A stretch of 5,146 nt of DNA from positions 1-5,146 of the forward strand of contig JAKADF010000295.1 in assembly GCA_021820805.1 (NCBI GenBank), read 5' to 3'. Shown here piece by piece: positions 1 to 4,801 of this stretch. Each line of letters begins with the position of its first letter. The stretch's first letter is position 1. A model generated the notes under the pieces. That model had not been told where the DNA came from, searched no databases, and saw nothing but the letters and a program-made list of their open reading frames with translations. Source of the DNA: Bacillota bacterium (GTDB lineage Bacteria; Bacillota; Bacilli; Alicyclobacillales; Alicyclobacillaceae). A program made the translations under genes and the position numbers.

Positions 1-39
1 AACAAAAGACGAACACCCTTCTTTGGTGATATATTTCAT
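1..39 (-). CDS. Possible 5' end of a gene running off the left edge
   Basis: Reading leftward from an ATG at 37-39 there are 13 open codons (MKYITKEGCSSFV) to the window edge. It lies just downstream of a good promoter-like sequence (49-77). However, no ribosome binding site sits at a normal distance before this ATG, and the start would fall within a few bases of the expected transcription start. Either the message is nearly leaderless or the true start is further left, outside the window. The fragment is too short to identify. Confidence 0.15.
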   Translation of the reverse strand, partial: MKYITKEGCSSFV

Positions 40-48
40 TATTAAGCG

Positions 49-77
49 ATGTTATTTTCCTAATAGCAGAACGTCAA
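49..77 (-). promoter_or_regulatory. Sigma-A-like promoter firing out of the left edge
   Basis: On the minus strand TTGACG (-35, complement of 72-77, 5 of 6 consensus bases) is followed by a 17-base spacer and TAACAT (-10, complement of 49-54, 4 of 6). Spacing is ideal. The first T of the -35 box is the last base of the GC-rich hairpin at 77-112, so the promoter starts exactly where the hairpin ends. It would drive a gene to the left of the window. This is a consensus match only. Confidence 0.45.
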
Positions 78-112
78 GGGCCCTAGCTCTCCCAAAGAGA
101 GTCCAGGGCCCT
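77..112. repeat. GC-rich two-part hairpin, possible bidirectional transcription barrier
   Basis: AGGGCCCT at 77-84 pairs with AGGGCCCT at 105-112 (the octamer is itself a palindrome). CTCTC at 87-91 pairs with GAGAG at 97-101. The loop is CCAAA, and a small asymmetric internal loop (AG against TCC) separates the two stems. The structure would be very stable in RNA of either strand. Neither side is followed by a clear T-run, so it is not a textbook intrinsic terminator. It separates the truncated frame at 175-375 from the promoter at 49-77, so it could insulate one from the other or be part of a small repeat element. Confidence 0.55.
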
Positions 113-174
113 CTACGATTTAAATGAATTATACCGTAAGGAAAATCTCTTACCCACGAATTTAATTAACCGTA

Positions 175-375
175 CTATTTTTCTTCCCAGTCGAAGACAC
201 TTTTTATCACTTGCAACACCAATTCGTGATCCTCAGGAGAACATGAAGCAAGTAGCTGATTTATTTCAGCTAAAGTATATTCACTTATGGTAGAGTCAAC
301 GTATCGAAACAGTTCCTCTAGAGAAAAGGTAATAAAGATTTCGTAATCCAGTTCGTCAGATGGATCATATGACCG
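175..375 (-). pseudogene. 3' remnant of an unidentified gene lacking its start
   Basis: Sixty-six codons are open on the minus strand, ending in TAG at 175-177. The residues look coding: an acidic, helix-prone sequence with DELDYEIFITFSLEELFRYV near the start, then EYTLAEINQLLASCSPEDHE, and a charged end FDWEEK. There is no ATG, GTG or TTG in the first half, and an in-frame TGA (376-378) closes the frame at the edge of the palindromic repeat GGGACGCTGTCCC (380-392). The simplest reading is a small gene whose 5' end was removed or replaced when the repeat element arrived. I do not recognise the family. The size and acidity would fit a small immunity or antitoxin-type protein, but this is only a guess. 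Confidence 0.45.
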
Positions 376-480
376 TCAGGGGACGCTGTCCCTTGATATT
401 GCACTTTGTTCTAAGCCAGTCCAACAGTTTCAGTAGATGGATCTGCCTCGTCGGTTATTTTGGGACAGACGCACTTTAGG
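371..480. repeat. REP/MITE-like palindromic element between two genes
   Basis: GGGAC-GCT-GTCCC (380-392) is a small perfect palindrome. CTGTCCC (386-392) is inverted as GGGACAG at 462-468, giving a ~110 bp unit bounded by inverted arms. GCACTTT occurs directly repeated at 401-407 and 471-477. The unit starts within one base of the stop codon of the AlbA_2 gene (482-484) on one side and ends at the truncated frame (175-375) on the other. Short intergenic units built on GGGACAG/CTGTCCC arms resemble REP sequences mobilised by IS200-like Y1 transposases, but no transposase is present here. Assignment rests on structure and position only; whether it is repeated in the genome cannot be seen from one copy. 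Confidence 0.45.
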
Positions 481-481
481 A

Positions 482-1468
482 TTACAAGCCCAATTTATCA
501 ACAATCTCAAGAGCATCAATACTTACCCTGTCAATAACCGGTTCGCAACCGTCGGCGTATATTTCGTAATCAAAAGAAAAACCCTTTTCCTTTTCTATCG
601 TTTGATAGGATAGAAGTCGCCGGATTTTTGCTATGTCCATGCTTGTACCTGGATGAATTACGTCATCATTTCCTCCAGTCCATATATATCCTGGATTTAG
701 ATAGCTGAACCCGATAAGTTTTGAAATCCTATCTATCTCCCACTTTTCACTAGAACCGCTCATAGGTGAATGAAAACCTATATTGTATCCAGACTCTCGG
801 ATACGAAACGCCGGAAACCGTGCAACATATCTACCTACATTCTTAATGCCAACGAATATTTGGCACTCTACTTTACCATCCAACCTAGCACCAGATGTAA
901 TTTTATAATCAATTTCAAGTTTGGGTCTTCTTCTTGTACCAAACATGTAATCAATCATATAATGCTCTGCTGGGTAAAACCCATCACCCTGTCTTAAATA
1001 GTACCGATTAAGCCCTTGAAGTATGGCCATATGTGGAGGCAAATCGCTCTGCGGTACATAAACTACAACGAAGCCTTTATCTGTTTCTCCAGGTATTACG
1101 ATTTTCTTACATTCAACTCCTGTATTTGGCGGGTTCAATGCAGTTCCCACTAGAGTCGTGATATTTGATAAGAAGGCTGTAACTCCAGTTATCGGAACTA
1201 GGCCTTGTGCAACGTCAGCGGGAAAAACCTCCGTTGTAGTGGACAGCTTTCTAGCATCTACTCCCCAGATCAGAATACCCCCAGATGAGTTGGAGAAACC
1301 TGAAAGCGCCTTTGCCAAGTTGGAACGGTCACTATCAGCTATGCCTGGATTGTCTGAATGAGCCTTCTGCTTAAAATCTATGTATAAATTCTCTTCTTGT
1401 CGTAAGTCTTCAACGAGCTTCAGAATTTCGTCATAGTCCAATTGATTATATAGCCAGTGCACGTCCAA
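482..1468 (-). CDS. AlbA_2 (Schlafen-type) domain protein
   Basis: A 328-residue protein. Residues about 24-175 match the AlbA_2/Schlafen fold: an acidic lead-in and EENLYIDFKQK (25-35), then NLAKALSGFSNSSGGILIWGVD (50-71), the family signature of an asparagine followed by a GG turn and IxxGVD strand, and finally RYYLRQGDGFYPAEHYMIDY (155-174). Family members bind nucleic acid or act as RNases, and several occur in phage-defence loci or as regulators. The C-terminal half (about 182-328) looks beta-rich and contains no motif I recognise. There is no signal peptide or membrane segment, so it should be cytoplasmic. The start is TTG: GGGGGG (complement of 1477-1482) lies 8 bases upstream. A GTG two codons later would be 14 bases from it and is less likely. 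The gene stands alone, with decayed sequence on both sides. The catalytic residues of nuclease Schlafens are not clearly identifiable, so enzymatic activity is unproven. Confidence 0.88.
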   Translation of the reverse strand: MDVHWLYNQLDYDEILKLVEDLRQEENLYIDFKQKAHSDNPGIADSDRSNLAKALSGFSNSSGGILIWGVDARKLSTTTEVFPADVAQGLVPITGVTAFLSNITTLVGTALNPPNTGVECKKIVIPGETDKGFVVVYVPQSDLPPHMAILQGLNRYYLRQGDGFYPAEHYMIDYMFGTRRRPKLEIDYKITSGARLDGKVECQIFVGIKNVGRYVARFPAFRIRESGYNIGFHSPMSGSSEKWEIDRISKLIGFSYLNPGYIWTGGNDDVIHPGTSMDIAKIRRLLSYQTIEKEKGFSFDYEIYADGCEPVIDRVSIDALEIVDKLGL

Positions 1469-1748
1469 TTTTGAATCCCCCCTTGTGTTCCATTAAGACC
1501 AATTGTAACTCTGGACAAGAGCCATATAGCCTTCAAGAAACACAAACACTAAAAATTTTGCTATTGATACCGCTTGCTGAAAGCTAGAGGGCGCAATCCT
1601 CGCTCTCCGTGCTCTCATGCATCGTAAGCCTCCACATTCTAAAAAACCTGACGTTATTTATGATAAGGTTCACCACATCACATGTAATAAGAGGCGACAC
1701 AATATTATGTATAGGTAAAACTACGGACCAACTGACCATGGTTTTGCT
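1469..1748. other. Gene-free region upstream of the AlbA_2 gene
   Basis: Apart from the RBS of the AlbA_2 gene (1477-1483) I see no credible gene. On the minus strand AACCT and AGGTT, separated by 16 bases and followed by T's (about 1638-1670), make a weak terminator-like structure. A TTGTCC-N17-TAATGG pair (complement of about 1494-1522) could be a poor promoter for the AlbA_2 gene, but its -10 matches only three consensus bases. Open frames crossing this stretch on both strands show no recognisable protein features. Confidence 0.4.
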
Positions 1749-1803
1749 TGGTGGAGACGAGCCACCTCGAACCCGCATCCGAGAATACACTACACAAGCT
1801 CAA
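1749..1803 (-). pseudogene. ssrA: Decayed 3' end of a tmRNA gene
   Basis: On the minus strand this stretch reads GAGCTTGTGTAGTGTATTCT, then CGGATGCGGGTTCGA, then a changed T-arm, and ends CGTCTCCACCA (CCA at 1749-1751). The pattern of a GGACGCGGGTTCGA T-arm and a CGTCTCCACCA acceptor end is that of bacterial ssrA; the CTTGTGT...GTATTCT lead-in also resembles the 3' part of clostridial/bacillar tmRNAs. It cannot be functional as it stands: GCGGG of the T-stem faces TGGCT instead of CCCGC, and there is no tag reading frame or 5' half upstream. The ssrA 3' end is a common integrase target, so this may be an old attachment-site scar. The assignment is from memory of tmRNA sequences, not a search. 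Confidence 0.6.
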
Positions 1804-1855
1804 TATAAACGACGCTTTATTTAACTGAAGATTTGTATTTAATTTGCAATGAATC

Positions 1856-2170
1856 TCAACAACTAAAAATCGCGCTTCCTCGGGCAACCGAAGAACCACG
1901 ATTCATCAACATTTTGGCGGAGATAGTAGGATTAGAACCACCGGTGCCCTTGCAGATATGGCTGTTTTCTAGCCCCCATACATTTGCAGTTTCGAATAGA
2001 TCTTTTTCAAAATCAATATCTGCTTGCGTTGCTGCCAAGGTATGTACCTTTAAATATAAGTGCTTTGAAAATCCGACAATTGCTTCTGCAGCAGCGACAC
2101 TCTTTATGTAATAGTATAAAATTTCCAATGTTTGTTTAATCAATTTGTCGTAGTAACAAAATAGGAACAC
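1856..2170 (-). pseudogene. Open frame running into a tRNA-Ser relic, status uncertain
   Basis: One hundred and four codons are open from a GTG at 2168-2170 to TGA at 1856. The first 60 or so residues have a plausible protein character (IKSVAAAEAIVGFSKHLYLK, then AATQADIDFEKDLFETANVW). The last 40 are a translation of tRNA-Ser-like DNA and following sequence (KGTGGSNPTISAK), not of a gene. The GTG lacks a Shine-Dalgarno sequence and sits inside a hairpin (2149-2174), so a normal start is unlikely. The frame probably represents the middle or end of a decayed gene fused to the stable-RNA relic. I recognise no family. An independent short gene is possible but not favoured. Confidence 0.25.
1915..1978 (-). 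pseudogene. Decayed 3' half of a tRNA-Ser gene
   Basis: The minus strand ends TATCTCCG-CCA (acceptor strand, discriminator G and CCA at 1915-1917), typical of tRNA-Ser. Upstream are GGTGGTTCTAATCC (T-arm, normally GGTTCGAATCC), CTGCAAGGGCACC (a class II variable arm, usually a GTACC...GGGTACC type stem) and CTAGAAA followed by A, resembling a serine anticodon loop (CTTGAAA) with the anticodon changed to AGA. Decay is evident: the T-stem GGTGG faces CCTAC with two mismatches, TTCG has become TTCT, the 5' side of the variable arm no longer pairs, and no D-arm or 5' acceptor GGAGATA is found upstream. This is a fragment, not an active tRNA. tRNA 3' ends are frequent integration sites, so it may be an att remnant. 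Confidence 0.58.
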
Positions 2171-2174
2171 TACG
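2149..2174. terminator. Weak hairpin just after the lipoprotein gene
   Basis: CGTAGT (2149-2154) and ACTACG (2169-2174) pair around a 14-base loop, beginning 9 bases after the lipoprotein stop codon as transcribed on the minus strand. The 6-bp stem is weak and no T-run follows on the minus strand. It could act as an mRNA 3'-end structure or a factor-dependent stop. It also makes translation from the GTG at 2168-2170 unlikely. Confidence 0.3.
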
Positions 2175-2183
2175 CTCTATTTG

Positions 2184-3092
2184 CTAGTGGTAATTCTCAA
2201 GTGTATCAGTTTTAAATACCCTACTCTTACTGGTTACCCATTGGCCACTTGAAGTAACAAAGGTTACGACTACTTGAGCGTAACTTCCTACATAACCGTT
2301 TGGAAAATCGAGGCCAAAACCAGTTGACGTTACCGTAATAGGTGTCACGCCGTCGGGCGTCTGCCATTGACCATCGATAAAGAAGCAGTCATCCTGGTAA
2401 GCTACTTTGGTATCACCTGGCCATTTAAAGTACAGGATATTAATCTCGTGTATTTTGTACCCTGGTGGAACATTTCTGAAGGATAAATCCGCATATGCAC
2501 TCTGTGAGGCTGACACGATAACGGAAGGTATACTTGGTGCCGCTCCATTATCTGGAGGGGTTGTTTGCTGCGTCTCTTTTGGTGCATTCGGCGTAGGCTG
2601 GGAATGCGATGATGAAGCACTTGAAGATACTGAAGCTTGATCTACGGATGGCTTCTTCACTACTAAAGAGCCTAACAAAATAAACTCTTCCTTTACGTTT
2701 GATGATGGCTGTAACGCTAGTTTCAGAGGAACTTTTCCCGATAACTGATTTATCACTTCAAAATCTAAATCAAGCTGTACCTTTGAATGAGCAGGAATCT
2801 GACTAGGCACCTGTGAATTGCTCGCCGGCGTAAAAACGTGCGTATCGCTTATAAGTGCAAATTGCGAAGGGTGCAAAAGAACTGCTTTATCCGTCGAGTT
2901 TGAAATTAAAACAGAAACCGTAATATATTTGGCTTGCTGGTTTACTTTCGGGTCAGACAAGTGCAAAGGCGAAGTTATTGACTTCGACGCTACCGAACTA
3001 GTGTTATCAATTGTATTAAGCAACTGTGAACTGCATCCGACTAATAAAATAATAACAATCGGGACGGCTAACAGTATATGCTTATTTGCCAT
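2184..3092 (-). CDS. Secreted two-domain lipoprotein, DUF4352-like N-terminal domain
   Basis: A 302-residue protein. Residues 1-19 form a lipoprotein signal (N3 K4 H5, hydrophobic core 6-17) with lipobox L17-V-G-C20, so the mature protein should be lipid-anchored on the outer face of the membrane. Residues about 45-145 look like an Ig-like beta-sandwich of the kind found in DUF4352/telokin-like lipoproteins: KYITVSVLISNSTDKAVLLH (55-74), then HSKVQLDLDFEV (102-113). A Ser/Pro/Thr-rich linker (about 150-190) connects to a second beta-rich domain (191-302) rich in Y, W and G. ATG at 3092 is chosen because AGGGG (complement of 3100-3104) lies 7 bases upstream; an in-frame TTG at 3108-3110 overlaps that RBS and would put charged residues ahead of the signal. 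The ligand is unknown; a role in cell-envelope binding or sensing is inference. It appears to be transcribed alone. Confidence 0.85.
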   Translation of the reverse strand: MANKHILLAVPIVIILLVGCSSQLLNTIDNTSSVASKSITSPLHLSDPKVNQQAKYITVSVLISNSTDKAVLLHPSQFALISDTHVFTPASNSQVPSQIPAHSKVQLDLDFEVINQLSGKVPLKLALQPSSNVKEEFILLGSLVVKKPSVDQASVSSSASSSHSQPTPNAPKETQQTTPPDNGAAPSIPSVIVSASQSAYADLSFRNVPPGYKIHEINILYFKWPGDTKVAYQDDCFFIDGQWQTPDGVTPITVTSTGFGLDFPNGYVGSYAQVVVTFVTSSGQWVTSKSRVFKTDTLENYH

Positions 3093-3464
3093 ATTACTAC
3101 CCCTACCCAAATTTATTTAAATATCAAAAATATAACTTTTTCTAAATCATTATATATAAGTTATTTCTCATCATTGCTATTATATTAGCAAAGCAAATCA
3201 ACTAGACGATGTTAGGATTGTGTACCCTCCAATAATAGTTAAAAGTTTGCCAACGGGCATTCAGAAACTCCGACTAACTCATCAACAGCAAGAGTGACGG
3301 TATCAATAATGTCATGAGTATCCCACATCGAGTGAATTTTACCCTATAGTTACAAATCACTGTTTATTGGTCCATATAATGAAGCGCTTCAACTTCAACG
3401 GGGGTATAAAACATGCGGTAATGATTTCTTTGTGACGTAACAGTTGGGCCAATCAGCCATACGT
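3093..3464. other. 372-bp gap with promoter-like AT tract and decayed short frames
   Basis: Nearest the lipoprotein is a very AT-rich stretch with two TATAAT hexamers on the minus strand (complements of 3149-3154 and 3179-3184). Neither has a good -35 at 16-18 bases, but this is where the lipoprotein promoter must lie. Further right, two short minus-strand frames look more protein-like than chance but lack convincing RBSs: 3239-3328 (29 residues from ATG, MWDTHDIIDTVTLAVDELVG...) and 3364-3414 (16 residues, MFYTPVEVEALHYMDQ, open for 20 further residues upstream). GGAGGG followed by no start codon (complement of about 3226-3231) is an orphan RBS-like motif. Together they suggest a decayed small gene, unidentified. 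Confidence 0.35.
3380..3391. promoter_or_regulatory. Perfect 12-bp palindrome, candidate operator
   Basis: TGAAGCGCTTCA is a perfect palindrome with a central CG, the arrangement preferred by LacI/GalR-family regulators. It resembles a catabolite-response element, but is two bases shorter than the usual 14-bp core. It lies 74 bases downstream of the ydbC stop codon and about 290 bases upstream of the lipoprotein start, too far to be a standard operator for the latter, and no LacI-family gene is in the window. A 12-bp palindrome can also arise by chance. Confidence 0.25.
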
Positions 3465-3686
3465 TTATAAGTCTATAGTGTTAAGTATCCCTTTCAATTT
3501 AACCAGTTCGTCTTTGCTTAGCGTAATTCCCTTGCCCATCTTTTCATGTTCTGGTGCCCATTCACGGATATCGTATTTGGCTTCTTTATCGTTCCAGGAT
3601 ACAAAGTTCAATTCTTTCTTCCATCCCTTTGTTGATTCGGATAAAACGCCTACAGTTTCTTTGATTTCAAATTTAATTTCTGCCAC
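3465..3686 (-). CDS. ydbC: YdbC/PC4-family single-stranded DNA-binding protein
   Basis: A 73-residue protein, about the usual length of this bacterial PC4-like family. It starts MAEIKFEIKETVGVLSESTK (1-20), then GWKKELNFVSWND (21-33) and KYDIREWAPEHEKMGKGITL (37-56), followed by a C-terminal helix (57-72). The YDIREW strand and the MGKGITL end of the beta-sheet are the family hallmarks. Eukaryotic PC4 and the Lactococcus YdbC bind single-stranded DNA as homodimers through this sheet, with basic and aromatic residues such as W22, K23, K24 and W31 as likely contacts here. The start is GTG, supported by GGAGG (complement of 3695-3699) 8 bases upstream. It lies 61 bp downstream of the EVE-HNH gene on the same strand without an obvious terminator between, so cotranscription is plausible. 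Its physiological role in bacteria is poorly defined; processing or protection of ssDNA near a nuclease is inference. Confidence 0.9.
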   Translation of the reverse strand: MAEIKFEIKETVGVLSESTKGWKKELNFVSWNDKEAKYDIREWAPEHEKMGKGITLSKDELVKLKGILNTIDL

Positions 3687-3747
3687 TGTCGTATCCTCCG
3701 TTTGTCAGTGATATGTGCCCTGTTAAATATACATCACATGGGATTAC

Positions 3748-4680
3748 TCATTTGGCTCGGAGCACATGCTCTCGATGCCATGCAAGGTATGGTTTGTTTC
3801 TCTCGTGAACCTGAATAACCGTGTTAGGACTGATATTCAATGACGCATAATCCGTCCGTTGGATCTCGCTTGATATTATTATTCGCCCGTCGTCTGTAAA
3901 GGAAATGAATCCGGCATCATAGAGGCTGTCGTGCTGCGGACACAGAAGAAACCCATTGTACGGATCTAAACGCTCGACATTCGACGAGTCTTTCCATGGT
4001 TTGGAGTGGCTTGCCCTTAACAAATCGCTTATTCCAAGCCCGCAGACTTTACAACCCTTCGAAAGGCGTAGAAGCTTTTGCTTAAAAAGTCCCTGTCCAA
4101 CCCGTGTCTTAACGATCTGGATACGATCTGTAGTTTCTAACGTTTCCGGCAGGGAGTGTTCAATATCATTTATAACGTTATCTGCATTACGCTCATCCAA
4201 GGCTTGCAAATCTTCGCTGTAAAGCCCTCTCACTCCATTAGCTTCTGCCAATGATAGTAGAAACTGTCCAAGGTCGTCGCTTAATTCAAATAGGTAACCG
4301 ACATTCCCCCGCCCATTTTGTTGAAACGGAGCATACTTGTCAGGCTGAAGGCGTAATATGTCATCCATATAATCTTTATATCTCACCGGAGACTTTAGCG
4401 GATAGTACACAAGGTCAACTTTCCAGCCTTTATCTATCCATGCACCTTCAGAGTCAAAATTCTGAGGCTTTTGGGCTTCGTAACAATCAGATTGAGCAAC
4501 GTTCATCGATTCCATTTTTCCGTTATAGCTACTAAAAATCATGTCGCCGCGCTTAACTTTCTTCATATTCGCCCAATGGAAAAATGTTTGCCCATCTGTA
4601 TTGTGCTGCGGTGCCCAAAGGTACCCACCATTGCTTTCTTCCTGATACGTCCTGTTTTGAAAGACTAGAAAAAATTGCAC
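3748..4680 (-). CDS. EVE/PUA-like + HNH_2 endonuclease, probable type IV restriction enzyme
   Basis: A 310-residue cytoplasmic protein. The N-terminal ~130 residues resemble an EVE/PUA-type modified-base reader: FFHWANMKKVKRGDMIFSSY (33-52) places a basic turn before the RGDxIF strand, then a GWKVDLVYYPL strand (85-95) and a GYLFEL strand (128-133). Residues about 190-275 form an HNH_2 domain: QGLFKQKLL (196-204), C210-x2-C213, RASHSKPW (222-229, with H225 the likely metal-activating histidine), DPYNGFLLCPQHDSLYDAG (239-257, with N242, C247 and H250). Cysteines 210, 213 and 247 plus a histidine could hold a structural zinc. EVE-HNH proteins studied elsewhere cut DNA carrying modified cytosines, so defence against phage or foreign methylated DNA is the likely role; target specificity cannot be read from sequence. 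The start is GTG, with AGGGG (complement of 4689-4693) at about 8 bases. No partner methylase is visible, as expected for a modification-dependent enzyme. Confidence 0.87.
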   Translation of the reverse strand: MQFFLVFQNRTYQEESNGGYLWAPQHNTDGQTFFHWANMKKVKRGDMIFSSYNGKMESMNVAQSDCYEAQKPQNFDSEGAWIDKGWKVDLVYYPLKSPVRYKDYMDDILRLQPDKYAPFQQNGRGNVGYLFELSDDLGQFLLSLAEANGVRGLYSEDLQALDERNADNVINDIEHSLPETLETTDRIQIVKTRVGQGLFKQKLLRLSKGCKVCGLGISDLLRASHSKPWKDSSNVERLDPYNGFLLCPQHDSLYDAGFISFTDDGRIIISSEIQRTDYASLNISPNTVIQVHERNKPYLAWHREHVLRAK

Positions 4681-4801
4681 TTTTATATCCCCTAAAATCG
4701 AATCAAGTCATGTTGTATACGTAACAGATTTTCCATACTTCAGAAATTATCATAAATGCTTATACTGTGATATTACATCCGCAAGGCCTTTATATGAGAA
4801 G
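4681..4801. promoter_or_regulatory. Leader of the EVE-HNH gene, possible weak promoter
   Basis: This 121-bp gap between the AbrB-like pseudogene and the nuclease holds the nuclease RBS (complement of 4689-4693). On the minus strand TATACA (within GTATACAAC, about 4715-4722) could be a -10 box, but no -35 at 16-18 bases matches well (CTGAAG at 18). No hairpin terminator is visible, so read-through from the AbrB promoter (5068-5096) into the nuclease remains possible. Confidence 0.25.

Noticed and set aside
1638..1670. Intrinsic terminator on the minus strand (AACCT...AGGTT plus T-run).
   Set aside because: The stem is only five base pairs with a 16-base loop, too weak to call, although the T-run is present.
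1584..1790. Minus-strand 68-residue frame beginning inside the ssrA relic.
   Set aside because: Its first residues are a translation of the stable-RNA sequence, there is no RBS, and the rest shows no protein family.
1609..1824. Plus-strand 71-residue frame across the ssrA relic.
   Set aside because: It has no RBS, its composition is noise-like, and it crosses the RNA relic in antisense.
1915..1978. A functional tRNA-Ser gene.
   Set aside because: The T-stem is mismatched, the variable arm no longer pairs, the anticodon loop is altered, and no 5' acceptor or D-arm exists upstream.
3093..3110. Longer lipoprotein start at a TTG (3108-3110).
   Set aside because: This codon overlaps the RBS of the ATG at 3092, and the extra residues add nothing expected of a signal peptide.
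2818..3120. Plus-strand 100-residue open frame opposite the lipoprotein gene.
   Set aside because: It is the antisense shadow of the lipoprotein; there is no RBS, and the opposite strand has a clear signal peptide, lipobox and RBS.
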